DNA from: an uncultured Prevotella sp.
GTDB taxonomy: Bacteria > Bacteroidota > Bacteroidia > Bacteroidales > Bacteroidaceae
Assembly: GCA_944319935.1 (NCBI GenBank)
Contig: CALUFM010000003.1
Location: 124,001 to 188,000 of the forward strand
Length of the DNA: 64,000 bases
Reading direction: 5' to 3'
Shown: in pieces, positions 7,242 through 16,900 of the stretch
How the letters are laid out: each line of letters begins with the position of its first letter
How positions within the stretch are numbered: the stretch's first letter is position 1
Made by a program: the position numbers and the translations under genes
The notes under the pieces: generated by a model
What the model was told of the DNA's origin: nothing
Databases searched by the model: none
What the model saw: the letters and a program-made list of their open reading frames with translations, nothing else

Positions 7242-9977
7242 ATGATTAAGAATAACAGTTTGCTGACGAGGATTTTTGCGCTGGCTGTGCCGGCAGTGGC
7301 GTTCGTCTCGTGTGAGATAACCGATGACTACAACCATGTAGATAACAATGTCGTTGAGTTCAGTGTTGCCGCAGATATTGACGGCGAGCCGCAGACGCGC
7401 GCTACGAGATACGGAGCCTCACCGGTTGTGATGCTCAGTAAGGGTGGCCGCGACACGCTCTACCTTCACGCTTCAATAGATGTCAACACGGCCACTGTGG
7501 ATGAAGAGAGCATGGTGGAGACGCGCGGAGTGCCTGTAAACACAGGGAACTTCAGCACCGTGTGCAAGGATTTCGGCGTGACGGCTTACACCGAGGAAGG
7601 CAAATTGTATATGAGTGAGGAGAAAGTGGCCACTTACGCTAACGGCGTTTGGTCGCCGAGCGGCGGCGTGCGCTACTGGCCTGAGGACCAGACACTCCAC
7701 TTTTACGCTTTCGCCCCGTATTCGATTAACGGCGAGAAATTGCCGCTCGAGGGATTAAACATCGACAAGAACCAACATGAAATAGCTTTTACATATACTG
7801 TTCCTACCACCAACGACGGTAAGGACGCAGAGGCGCAACCCGACATAATGTTCGCCGACACGACATGCAGCCGCGACGAAACCGATGGAAAGGGCACTGT
7901 GCCGCTGAAATTCCGTCACGCACTGGCTGCCGTTAAGTTCGTAGCAGGCGACATTGCGGGTTGTACTATAAACAGCATAACCCTGATAGGGCTTAACGGC
8001 AAGGGTGACTGTGTGTATGACGGAGACGAAGACAAATTTACTTGGAAACTAACCGACAACAAAGATAAATCTTTCAAACAGGCATTTGGCGTAAAACTTG
8101 CCGACAACCCCGACAAAGATAAAGAACAGCCAATCACTGACGAAAATCCTTCTACCACCTTCATGATGCTGCCCCAGCAGCTCGGCGATGCGACCGTAGA
8201 GGTTAACATGACAACCGACAAAGGAGTAACGCATACGCTTGTGGGCAAGCTCAACATAGGCAACGTAGACAAATGGGAAGCAGGTAAAATCTACACATAC
8301 AAGATTTCTTCGGAATCAATCAACTGGACGTATGTGTTTGACGTAACGCCTGAGATAAAATTGCCGCTCGGTAAGACATCGGATGTTTACAAAGTGAAAA
8401 GCTACCGTTACCGTACTCAAGACGAGTCTGTAAAAGAGGCAGTGCCTTGGGAAGTGACGGGGGTAACTGCCACCGATAATCAAAAACCATTGGATAATCC
8501 TAAAAGTTACGTCACTGAATTTAAGTGGGACGACGGTGGCATGAATGACGACCAATGGAAAGACTACAACATTGGCGTAGCTAAAACAGTGATGCATACG
8601 TCTATTGAGGCTGATAAACAATTGAAGAAAAACCCCACCAAGGGAAGCCCCGAAAGTCCATACGACCTTTCTACTGAAGGAGGCAGCATGAGCATGACGA
8701 CAGCCAACTGTTACGTGGTAAATGCGGCCGGTACGTACAAGCTGCCGTTAGTGTACGGCAACGCAATTGTCAACGAAAGTACTAACTCACAAGCATACAG
8801 TGACCGCCATTTTGTTGACTACAAGAACGAACATATAAACGGCCCGTGGATTAAGAGCAGCGGCACAACACCTAAAGATGCTACGCTCGTATGGAGCGAC
8901 GGTTTCTATATGTTCACGGATGTCCATCTGGAGGGTGATTACCTTGTGTTTACTATCAACAAGGAATACATGCAGCAGGCCAACGCCATCGTGGCGGTGC
9001 GCGACGCCAGCGGCACCATAATGTGGAGCTGGCACATCTGGGTGACAGAGCGTAACATAAACCAAACTCACAAGGTGGATGATTGGAGCAATGGTGCGAC
9101 ATACGACATGATGTCAAGCAACCTTGGATGGGTTGACGGCAAGCAGGTTTACTATGACCCGCGCGAGTTCAAATTCACTTTCAAGCAAAAGAAGACGGGC
9201 GAGGAGAAGACAATGACCGTGACGCAAGTCGGCGAAACGTTTGACTATAAGGATGCCGGCTCTACTTATTACCAGTGGGGACGCAAAGACCCGATTGTCG
9301 CTTTGAAGAACCGTGACAAGACAGGAGTTAATGATTACAGGCGATTGGATACGCCGACTGACGACTATTTATACAAGACACAACCTGGCTGGGTGACAAG
9401 TGCTGACGGTATCAAGCACCCGAACGTGTATTACGTCCAAAATGCAACGTATTCTTCTACTGCGTGGCTCACAGATGCCGCATATTCTCCCAAGCTTTGG
9501 AACGTTGATGGCACGGAAGGTGATAAATGGGTGGCAAGCTCAAGGAAAACAGTGTACGACCCTTCGCCCAAGGGCTTTAAAGTGCCTGTGCCAAGGGCTT
9601 TCAGCGTGTTCGTGGATGGTGGTGCGACATCGGACAATGTATGTGGAACATTAAACGGTTATATTGATTCTGTAACGCCATACCAGTATCATGTCTATAC
9701 AAAGAAAAACGACCAAGGTGTTTGTATTCCGTTTACCGCTACGGGGCAGCGTTCCAACCGTGGCAACCTTGGAAGTGGTCCAGGCAGTTTGTGGGCGATG
9801 TACGGCGTATATTATTGGACTAATGCGGCTCAGTCTAACGGCACATCATATTCTTTTGTCATACGACGTGAAGATGAAGTAAATCAAGACGGTTCAATTA
9901 CTGAAATAGCCTCATATACCATCGGTTTTCAAGGTACACAGACTATGGCGCGCCCCGTGCGTTGCATAAAGGAATAA
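7242..9977 (+). CDS. Large fimbrillin-like protein, putative pilus tip adhesin
   Basis: 911-residue protein with a lipoprotein-type leader (VAFVSCEITDDYN). The start at ATG 7242 has GGAGG at 7230-7234; the GTG just before it is less likely. Residues about 25-360 are a fimbrillin module (VEFSVAADIDGEPQTRATRYG, then GGVRYWPEDQTLHFYAF and LKFRHALAAVKFVAG). The long C-terminal part resembles the FISUMP-like ends found on Bacteroidales pilus tip proteins: WGRKDP (about 690), VYDPSPKGFKVP (about 772), YYWTNA and a final TMARPVRCIKE. Last in the operon; a tip or adhesin role is inferred from size, position and this C-terminal module. Less G/C-rich than flanking genes. Confidence 0.8.
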   Translation: MIKNNSLLTRIFALAVPAVAFVSCEITDDYNHVDNNVVEFSVAADIDGEPQTRATRYGASPVVMLSKGGRDTLYLHASIDVNTATVDEESMVETRGVPVNTGNFSTVCKDFGVTAYTEEGKLYMSEEKVATYANGVWSPSGGVRYWPEDQTLHFYAFAPYSINGEKLPLEGLNIDKNQHEIAFTYTVPTTNDGKDAEAQPDIMFADTTCSRDETDGKGTVPLKFRHALAAVKFVAGDIAGCTINSITLIGLNGKGDCVYDGDEDKFTWKLTDNKDKSFKQAFGVKLADNPDKDKEQPITDENPSTTFMMLPQQLGDATVEVNMTTDKGVTHTLVGKLNIGNVDKWEAGKIYTYKISSESINWTYVFDVTPEIKLPLGKTSDVYKVKSYRYRTQDESVKEAVPWEVTGVTATDNQKPLDNPKSYVTEFKWDDGGMNDDQWKDYNIGVAKTVMHTSIEADKQLKKNPTKGSPESPYDLSTEGGSMSMTTANCYVVNAAGTYKLPLVYGNAIVNESTNSQAYSDRHFVDYKNEHINGPWIKSSGTTPKDATLVWSDGFYMFTDVHLEGDYLVFTINKEYMQQANAIVAVRDASGTIMWSWHIWVTERNINQTHKVDDWSNGATYDMMSSNLGWVDGKQVYYDPREFKFTFKQKKTGEEKTMTVTQVGETFDYKDAGSTYYQWGRKDPIVALKNRDKTGVNDYRRLDTPTDDYLYKTQPGWVTSADGIKHPNVYYVQNATYSSTAWLTDAAYSPKLWNVDGTEGDKWVASSRKTVYDPSPKGFKVPVPRAFSVFVDGGATSDNVCGTLNGYIDSVTPYQYHVYTKKNDQGVCIPFTATGQRSNRGNLGSGPGSLWAMYGVYYWTNAAQSNGTSYSFVIRREDEVNQDGSITEIASYTIGFQGTQTMARPVRCIKE

Positions 9978-9996
9978 TAGGATGCGTCCTATTATT
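9973..9996 (+). terminator. Hairpin over the stop codon of the last fimbrial gene
   Basis: AATAATAGGA (9973-9982) and TCCTATTATT (9987-9996) form a perfect 10-bp stem closed by TGCG. The stop codon TAA (9975-9977) lies inside the stem. A much stronger terminator follows at 10036-10070. Confidence 0.55.
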
Positions 9997-10035
9997 TATA
10001 AATCTTTATCATAATAAATTGTATTCACTATTCAG

Positions 10036-10070
10036 CCCGATGGCGTCGTGATGGCGCCATCGGGTTTTTT
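10036..10070 (+). terminator. Rho-independent terminator of the fimbrial operon
   Basis: CCCGATGGCG (10036-10045) pairs perfectly with CGCCATCGGG (10055-10064) and is followed by TTTTTT (10065-10070). This is a textbook intrinsic terminator 58 bp after the operon's last stop codon. Confidence 0.88.
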
Positions 10071-10182
10071 GTTTCCTGGGTGCGGGCTGGCGGCGGCCGC
10101 AGGTGGGCGTGTCGGGCTGTTTGGCGGGCGGCGTTTTCCTTGCGTTTGTTGCCGTGCGTGGAGTGTCTTGCTGTGCCGTTTG

Positions 10183-10810
10183 CAAGTGGCTGATTGTCAG
10201 CAGGTTTCCCGTTTGCCGCCTTTTGCAGGGTAAAAGGCCACGTTTTACGGGCTGAAAGGTGGCCTTTCGGCGTGCGTTTTGCCGTGAGTTGGGGCTCATC
10301 CGCGGTTTAGGTGTAATGACTATGACATGCATAGGGCCTCGAAGAGGTCCAACGTTGCTTAACCGCATGTGAAGCGAAGCGGAACTTGCGGTATGTATGC
10401 GCCAATGATGTCGTCCCCGAAGAGGGCGAACGGCATTTACGGTTGTAAGGTTTAAGGTTATACGGTTATTGGGGTATACGGACATACCGCATAACCGTAA
10501 GAACCCGCCACCGCATAACCCAACACGCCATTCGCCCCCTTCGGGGACGGTAGAGGTGGTATCGGCTTAACCGCAAGTTCCGTTCCCTACGGTCGCTTCA
10601 CATGCGGTTAAGCGGAGTTTGCCCCCTTCGGGTACGAACTTGGCGCATATTCATCATACGCCTAAACTGCGGATGAACCTGAGTTGGCGTGCCGCCACTG
10701 TACGGACAGGCACGTGTGTCCGCCCGATTGTTGGCCGATGCCGTCGTTGCGGGCATTTGGGCGGGCATGCGGCTACGCCCCCGCGGCGGCTGCGTCAGGC
10801 CGTTTCGCGG
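10183..10810. repeat. Composite intergenic repeat, copy B (downstream of the fimbrial operon)
   Basis: Second copy of the composite at about 2259-2870, in the same overall direction: a GCAAAAGGCCACG-type module (10190-10290), the 381-bp block (10296-10676, reversed relative to copy A), and a degenerate CCGCCACTGTACGGACAGG / GGGCGGGCATGCGGC inverted repeat (about 10690-10790). Together with copy A it places direct repeats of roughly 600 bp on both sides of the fimbrial operon, about 7.9 kb apart. No credible gene in 10071-10918. Confidence 0.82.
10296..10676 (-). repeat. 381-bp palindromic block, orientation 2
   Basis: Ends TCATCCGCGGTTTAGGTGT (10296-10314) and ACGCCTAAACTGCGGATGA (10658-10676). 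Its 138-bp core (10412-10549), bounded by CGTCCCCGAAGAGGGCGAA and its near-complement, matches the reverse complement of the copy A core. The core lies 116 bp from the left end and 127 bp from the right; in copy A these are 127 and 116. The arms also match in reverse complement, so the whole block, not just the core, is flipped. The bordering direct repeat is CTGAGTTGG/GTGAGTTGG. Confidence 0.85.
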
Positions 10811-10918
10811 CCTTGGGATGAGTGAGGGGGTGGGTGCCCGGGCTGGTGGCATGCCGCCGTGCGCATGCCGTTGGCGGCGCGCTGCGGCTGAATAAATCGT
10901 GAAAGTTGTGGCGTATGA

Positions 10919-10949
10919 TTGGCAAAGTCAATAAAAAGGATTATATTTG
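10919..10949 (+). promoter_or_regulatory. Promoter of the C1B peptidase gene
   Basis: TTG (10919-10921), 20 bp, TATATTTG (10942-10949): a full match to the Bacteroides-type promoter. Transcription would start near 10955, giving a leader of about 17 nt. Confidence 0.8.
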
Positions 10950-10971
10950 CAGACATAAATAAATTTAATGC

Positions 10972-12390
10972 ATGATGATGAATACAAAGACCTTATTCCT
11001 TTCGGGCTTGATGCTGGCGGCCATGTCGCTGCCCGCCGCCGCCCAGACCGCCGACGGAGGCATATCGAAAGACATGCTCAGCGAAATCAGGCAGGCTCAA
11101 CAGGGCACTGCGGCCGACCGCGCCTTGAAGAACGCCTTGGCCGCCAACAGCATCGACGCGCTGGCCAAGAACCATGCCAACCAGGGCGCAATAGACACTT
11201 ACTTCAGCGTGGAGACGCCCAAGGCGAGCATACACGACCAGAAGCAGAGCGGCCGCTGCTGGATGTTCAGCGGCTTCAACGTGATGCGCTCTGACTTCGC
11301 CCGCCGCACTGACTCGCTCAGTGTAGACCTGTCTTACGACTACCTGTTCTTCTACGACCAGTTGGAGAAGGCCAACCTCTTCCTCCAGGGCGTCATCGAC
11401 TGCGCCGACAAGCCCATCGACGACGAGCGTGTGCGCTTCTTCTTCAAGAGCCCGCTTAACGACGGAGGCACTTACTGCGGCGTGGCCGACTTGGTGTCGA
11501 AGTACGGACTTGTGCCCGCCGAGGTGATGCCTGAGACTTATTCGGCCGAGAACACGACGAAGGTGACAAGCCTGATAAAGTCGAAACTGCGCGAATACGG
11601 CCTGAAGCTGCGCGGCATGGTGGCCGACGGCAAGAGCAAGAAGGACATCAAGGCCGAGAAGACAAAGATGCTGGCCACCGTCTACCGCATGCTCGCGCTG
11701 ACGATGGGAGAGCCTGTGACGGAGTTCACTTACGCCTTCAAGAACAAGGACGGGCGCACCGTGACAGAGCCGAAGAAGTACAACCCCGTGACGTTCGCCG
11801 CCGAAATTCTTGGCGACAAGCCCGTGATGGGCTCGTTCATAATGGTGATGAACGACCCGAGGCGCGAGTATTACAAGACTTACGAGGTGGAATATGACCG
11901 CCACACGTATGACGGCACCAACTGGAAATACCTGAACCTGCCGATGGAAGACATCGCGCAGTTGGCCATAGCGTCGCTCAAGGACGGGAAGAAGATGTAC
12001 AGCTCTTACGACGTTGGCAAGTTCCTTGACACCAAGCGCGGGTATCTGGACATAAACAACTTCGACTACGGCTCGCTGTTCGGCACGGAGTTCGGCATGA
12101 ACAAGGCGCAGCGCATCATGTCATACGACAGCGGCTCGACCCACGCCATGACCCTTGCGGCGGTTGACTTGGACAAGAACGGCAAGCCGGTGAAGTGGAA
12201 AGTGGAGAACAGTTGGGGCCCGGAGTACGGCCAGCAGGGCTGCCTCATCATGACAAACGAGTGGTTTAACGAGTACATGTTCCGCCTCGTGGTTGACAAG
12301 AAGTACGTGCCCGCCAAGACGCTGAAGCAGTATGAGCAAAAGCCCGTGATGGTGATGCCCGAAGACCCGCTGTTCTTGGAGGACGAGTAG
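10972..12390 (+). CDS. pepC: Secreted C1B-family cysteine aminopeptidase (bleomycin hydrolase/PepC type)
   Basis: 472-residue papain-like peptidase of family C1B. Catalytic residues are visible: Cys96 in DQKQSGRCWMFSG, His in DSGSTHAM (about 390) and Asn in VENSWGPEYG (about 413). The spacing and the late His-Asn pair match bleomycin hydrolase/PepC, which remove amino acids from peptide N-termini. Unlike the cytoplasmic PepC of lactic acid bacteria, this one starts with a signal peptide (LFLSGLMLAAMSLPAAAQ), so it should act in the periplasm on imported peptides. Three ATG codons in a row (10972, 10975, 10978) leave the exact start open. Single-gene transcript with its own promoter, ending at a long inverted repeat shared with the convergent ddh gene. 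Confidence 0.93.
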   Translation: MMMNTKTLFLSGLMLAAMSLPAAAQTADGGISKDMLSEIRQAQQGTAADRALKNALAANSIDALAKNHANQGAIDTYFSVETPKASIHDQKQSGRCWMFSGFNVMRSDFARRTDSLSVDLSYDYLFFYDQLEKANLFLQGVIDCADKPIDDERVRFFFKSPLNDGGTYCGVADLVSKYGLVPAEVMPETYSAENTTKVTSLIKSKLREYGLKLRGMVADGKSKKDIKAEKTKMLATVYRMLALTMGEPVTEFTYAFKNKDGRTVTEPKKYNPVTFAAEILGDKPVMGSFIMVMNDPRREYYKTYEVEYDRHTYDGTNWKYLNLPMEDIAQLAIASLKDGKKMYSSYDVGKFLDTKRGYLDINNFDYGSLFGTEFGMNKAQRIMSYDSGSTHAMTLAAVDLDKNGKPVKWKVENSWGPEYGQQGCLIMTNEWFNEYMFRLVVDKKYVPAKTLKQYEQKPVMVMPEDPLFLEDE

Positions 12391-12395
12391 TAGTT

Positions 12396-12516
12396 TTTAG
12401 GAGTTAAAGAAGTTAAGGGAGTTAAAGAAGTTAAAGACATTAGCCTTGTTGGTTGTTATTCCACAAGACATGCGTCTTTAACTTCTTTAACTCCCTTAAC
12501 TTCTTTAACTCCTAAA
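12396..12516. repeat. Nonamer-word inverted repeat between convergent genes
   Basis: Arms of about 44 nt (12396-12439 and 12473-12516) appear perfectly complementary. They are built from 9-nt words of the type GAGTTAAAG/AAGTTAAGG; the loop is about 33 nt. The left arm begins 6 bp after the peptidase stop and the right arm ends 3 bp before the ddh stop. It can serve as a two-way terminator. Confidence 0.9.
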
Positions 12517-12519
12517 AGC

Positions 12520-13419
12520 TTACACCAAGTGAGCCACCCACTCGTCCCTGTCGCCGGGCAGGAGGTCAACCACGGGCAGCTCAATCATCGTGTAGCAGCC
12601 GGGCTGCTGGCGCATGGATGCGCGCGCCACGTTGACAAGCACCTGCGCGGTGAGCGCGGGGTTGTTGATGCTCATGTTGAACTCGAAACGCTGGTTCTGC
12701 GTCTTTCCGCTTACGCCCTTGCGCACGAGGTTGACGCCATGGCCCATGTCCTTCACCGCGTCAACGCTGGGCACGGCGATGACGTAGGTCTCGTCGTTGG
12801 CGAAGTAGGGGTCGGCCTTTACGGCCTTGGTCACTTCATCGAGGCTTGCGCCGTCTTCCAGCTCTACGTAGACCATGCGGCGGTGTATGCCCTCGCCCTT
12901 GGGCACGGTAAGCGAGAGGGCGTCCTTGACGCCGGCCTTTGAGCGCACGCAGACAGAGTGGCCCATGCTCATGCCGGGGCCGAAGTTGGTGTAGCTGATG
13001 CCTTTGGGCGCGAGGCTCTCCATGAGGGTGCGCACGACGCTGTCAGACCCGGGATCCCATCCGGCGGCTATTACCGCCACGCGGCCGTGCTGCTTGCAGA
13101 GCGTCATGAGGTTCTGGCGGTATTGCGCTATCGAGGTGTGTATGTCGAAGCTGTCAACGGTGTTGATGCCGAGCGGCAGGATTTTGGTTGCGTACTCTTC
13201 GCAACTGCGCGTCGGGGTGGCCAGTATGGCCACGTCAACGTCTTTCAGTTCGGTTATGTCTTTCACGACGTCATATTGCGCCAGTTCGGCGGGCTTGTTC
13301 TCAGCCCCGTGCCGCCTTACTATGCCGGCAATCTCGAAGTCGGGGGCCGCCTCGAGTGCTTCTACTACGAATTTTCCGATGTTGCCGTAACCTACTACGG
13401 CTGCTCTTATCTTCTTCAT
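12520..13419 (-). CDS. ddh: meso-diaminopimelate D-dehydrogenase
   Basis: NADPH-dependent enzyme that makes meso-diaminopimelate directly from tetrahydrodipicolinate and ammonia, the one-step branch of lysine and peptidoglycan precursor synthesis. The 299-residue protein has an N-terminal Rossmann motif, VVGYGNIGKFVVEAL, followed by the family hallmarks VDSFDIH, AAGWDPGSDSVVRTL (about 125-139) and GPGMSMGHSV. The start at 13419 gives MKKIRAAVVGYGN; a 24-codon upstream extension lies over the -7 element TATCTTTG (minus strand, 13466-13459) and is rejected. No lysine-pathway neighbour is adjacent. The gene ends against the nonamer inverted repeat shared with the peptidase gene. Confidence 0.95.
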   Translation of the reverse strand: MKKIRAAVVGYGNIGKFVVEALEAAPDFEIAGIVRRHGAENKPAELAQYDVVKDITELKDVDVAILATPTRSCEEYATKILPLGINTVDSFDIHTSIAQYRQNLMTLCKQHGRVAVIAAGWDPGSDSVVRTLMESLAPKGISYTNFGPGMSMGHSVCVRSKAGVKDALSLTVPKGEGIHRRMVYVELEDGASLDEVTKAVKADPYFANDETYVIAVPSVDAVKDMGHGVNLVRKGVSGKTQNQRFEFNMSINNPALTAQVLVNVARASMRQQPGCYTMIELPVVDLLPGDRDEWVAHLV

Positions 13420-13909
13420 TTTCTTACAAATGTTTGGTTGTTTGTCTGTTATGTTGTGCAAAGATAATGCAAAATCATGAAATGACGGCATTTTGTTAAT
13501 ATAAGAAATGTAAAACTTACATTTGTTCCGGGCGTTGAAGCTGCACGCTGTATGCGGCGGCTGTTCTGATGGCTGCCGGCTTCTTGCTTTTCAGCGTGGC
13601 GTAATGCGTCTTGCAAAACACGGCAAAACGCCTTGCGAAACATGGCAAACGGCGGCCTGAAAGGCGGCAAACGGCAACGCAAAATGCCGCCTTTCGCAAT
13701 GGTAGGCGTAAGTGGTTGACAGTCAGGATGTTGGCGGCATCACGTTTGCGTATTTGTGATGCGCCTGTTCGATATAAGACTTATTTGTTTGCAAATGTCT
13801 CAGACCTCCGCCGTAGGGGCAGACCCGTGTGTCTGCCTTCATTTAGCCTCGTTTGCATTTGGCAGGGCGGACACATGGGTCCGCCCCTACGGCGGGTGCG
13901 TGATGTGTT
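13420..13909. repeat. Non-coding stretch with two repeat types between ddh and sprA
   Basis: No credible gene. At 13606-13735 there is a GCAAAAGGCGGC-type palindromic module ending in GTGGTTGACAGTCAGG. At 13808-13896 an inverted repeat, CCGCCGTAGGGGCAGACCC... / ...GGTCCGCCCCTACGGCGG, lies just after the sprA stop and may terminate sprA. The order of the two repeat types is the same as in the composite copies at 2.3 and 10.2 kb, but without the 381-bp block. Confidence 0.7.
13808..13896. repeat. CCGCCGTAGGGGCAGACC-type inverted repeat
   Basis: Arm 1 at 13808-13837 (CCGCCGTAGGGGCAGACCCG...) and arm 2 at about 13861-13895 (...GTCCGCCCCTACGGCGG) are complementary over most of 30 bp. Degenerate relatives lie at about 2765-2870 and 10690-10790. 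It lies 14 bp beyond the sprA stop and can fold into a terminator-like hairpin. Confidence 0.8.
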
Positions 13910-16900
13910 TTACCTTGTCAGCGAGAACTTCATGCTGAGGCCGAAGTCTTGCGTTGTGGTGGGGTAGCTGCTTGACGAGAGCAGCGGCGTGTTGGTCTGG
14001 CGGTCGTAATAGAAGCTGAGGGTGAGCAGGCGTGACAGCGTGTAGTCGGCCGAGAACGACAGCTTGAAGGCCGTGTTGCCGCTGCTGGCCGAGCTGGTCA
14101 TAGAGGCGATGTCGCGGCAGATGGCCGCCTGGTTGCGGTAAGACAGGTCCAAGCGCAGGTTGAGGTCGGTGTTGAAGCCGCTGTTGCGGCGGTTGTTCGC
14201 CGACGTGTTGTTCTCGTTTTCGTCGTTGTTGCGGCGCGAGCGCACGCGGCGGCGACGGTTGCCGCCGAAGAGCTTGAAGTTGTTGATTTTGTAACCTACG
14301 CCCACAACCCAGTCGCTGCTGGTGGCCTCGTTGAGCTGTATGCTCGTCATGCTGAGGGTAAGCACGCGCGTCTTGCGGTACTCAAGCTTGCAGGTGAGGT
14401 TGTTGCGGAAGGTCATGTCGATGCCCAGCAGCGGCGAGAACGACTCGTTGATGCTGACGGTGCTTACGTTGTACATGCTGCTCGGCGTGGGGTTGCCCGT
14501 TGTGGCGTCGCTGATGAAGCCGAGGCCGTTCATGTATTCCATGAAGGTGCTGTAAGAGCTGTATGAGCCTACGGCGTAGATGCTCTTGTAGGCGTGGTTG
14601 ACGTTGAAGCTCTTGAACACGTCGCGGAACCACGGCAACTGCGCAAGGCCGCTGTAACGCACCGTCCAGTTGGGCAACAGGCGCGACAGGGCGGGGAATA
14701 TGCCGAGCGAATTGCCGCCCATCGAGGTGTAGGCGGAGAGGAACGCCGGTATCATGACGTCGGCACTGTATTTGCTGACGGAGCCGTTCTTCGGGTCGAA
14801 CTTCTGCCCGGCGAGGGCCGAGCCGGCGGGGTATGTGGCGTTGGCGTATTGCGCCTCTACGCGGTTGCGGAAGCCGTCGAGCGAGCGGCAGAACTTCTCG
14901 AATGTGGCCGAGTGGTAGCCGCTGGTGGCGTCGCCCATGCCCTCGAACGCGCTGCCGAGGCTTATAGTGGTCATGGTGAGCGTTCCGCTCTGCGTCGTTG
15001 GCGTGCCGGCGTACATGTATTGTATGCTGCGCGCCTTTGTCTCGGTGCGGCTGGCGTTGAGGTCGATCTTGAGGTTCTTGACCGGTTCGAGCGTGGCTCG
15101 CAGTTGCAGGTCCTCGGTCAGGCTGGTAGTGGCTGGCGTCGCTATGCTGTCGTTGTTGAGCAGCCAGCCGCGTTCGGAAGCCTTGTTGATGTAGTCGTCG
15201 CCTACGAAGCCGAACGCGAAGTCGAGCCCGGGCGACATGATGTCGCCGCCGCGCTGGCCGAACATGTCGCCGATTTCGGGCATGAAGCCTGGCACGTACA
15301 TGCTGTACTGGTTGCGGTAGGTGAAGCTGACGTTGCGCACGAGCATCAGTCCGCGTGCCACGCACTGCGCAGCCTTGTACCACTTGTTCTCGTCAAGCGG
15401 GGCTTTGGGCGTGACGGTGAGCTTCAGCGTGGTGGCCGTGTCAACCTTCGAGGTTATGCGTATATTGTTGTTGTCAACCTTCTTGTACTTCAGGCGGAAG
15501 GCCTTGCCGTCCTTCGTCTTCGCGCTTACTATCAGGCGTTTGCTCTTCTTGCCGTGTGCTATGGTTATTGTGGTGTCAGGCATGAGGGTTATTTCCTTCT
15601 CGAAGCTGCGCTTGTTTTTGGGCAACACCTTCTTTTCCTTGTCTGATGCCTTGGCGTCCTTCTTGTCTTTCGCGTCGGCCTTGTCGTTTGTCTTGGCGTT
15701 CTTGTCGTCTTTCTGCTTGCGCTTGTTGTTGCGCATGGGGTGCGCCGCTCTGGTTGTCTTGTTGAAGCGGTCGTTTGCTTTCTTCAAGAAAGGTATGTGG
15801 TTGTAAAGCCGCTCAAGGTTGAACGTACCGTTGACGTTGAGCGAACGGTTCATCGTGATGGCGTTGCCAAGCGATGTTCCGTCGTCAAGGTCTGTGCCTC
15901 GCGTCCAGTTGTATGTGGCGTTGTAGTTGGCGTCGGCGTTCAGCCAGTCGAATATAGGTATGAGGTTGAGCGGCAGTTGGTAAGAAGCCGTGAACGTCTG
16001 GTTGTAGTCCAACGGGCGGCCGAAGTCCTTGATGCTTGTCCACACTGAGTCTTTCCACGCCGAGTACTGGTCGGGGTATAGGTCTTTGTTTACCGGCGTG
16101 TAGGGTTCTTCGATTTCGGCGTTGGTCGCGCTGCTGAAGTTCATGTGCAGGTTCTTGGTCAAGTCCCAGCGAATTGAGAACGACCTGCTCCACAAGAACT
16201 GCTCGCTGAACGTAAGAGGCAGCTTGTTGCCCTCGGTGCTTTCCATGTCGCGCTCCTGCAGTTCGTAGTAGTTGCGTGTCATCTCGGTGTCGAACGTGAT
16301 GTTCTGCGGCAGCCAGTTGATGCCGAAACGCTTCAGTATGTCAAACCATTTGCTCTTGCTCTTTATGAGTTTGCGGAACGGCTCGAACGGCTTGTAAACG
16401 GGCGTGTAGCTGTAGTTCAACGCTCCGCGCCAGTTGTCTTCGTTCTCGTATACGGTTGTTTCGCCGCTTGTGTGGCGGTGGCTGTGGCTGTAGCTGAAGG
16501 TGAAGTTTGCCGGGTCGTATGGCATCGGGTGACGCTTGGTCTGTATTCCGAAGCGCACGTTTGACAAAGAGAAGTTGGTGTTCTTAGTCTTTGTCACGGC
16601 GATGCTTTCTATGGAGTCGCGCTCATGTGTGTCGGATGTGCCTTCAAGTGCGTCGTCGAGCAGCATGTCCGTGTCGAGCGGATTGTACTTCGGGCGCGTC
16701 TCCTCTTGCGTTATTGAGTAATAAAGCGGGGCTGTCACCCTGGCTTTGTCAGGGAAGAACTTGCCAAGCTCCACGTTTGCCGTGATGCTGTAGGTCTTGT
16801 AGTCGTCTTGCGAACGCTCGGACACGCCGTCCTCGATGCCGCCGAAGCCGTCGGTTACAATCTTTCCGGTGGCGTTGAACGAGCCTACGTCAGACAGTTG

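Noticed and set aside
5886..9977. Type IX secretion cargo domain on the pilus proteins
   Set aside because: Both have lipoprotein leaders and fimbrillin features; no T9SS C-terminal domain pattern was seen.
10009..10485. 158-codon minus-strand frame in copy B
   Set aside because: It follows the palindromic repeat; a related frame occurs in copy A only because the sequence is repeated, and it has no protein-like features.
14594..15646. 350-codon plus-strand frame inside sprA
   Set aside because: Antisense of a long, well-supported gene; no ribosome site, promoter or recognisable domain.
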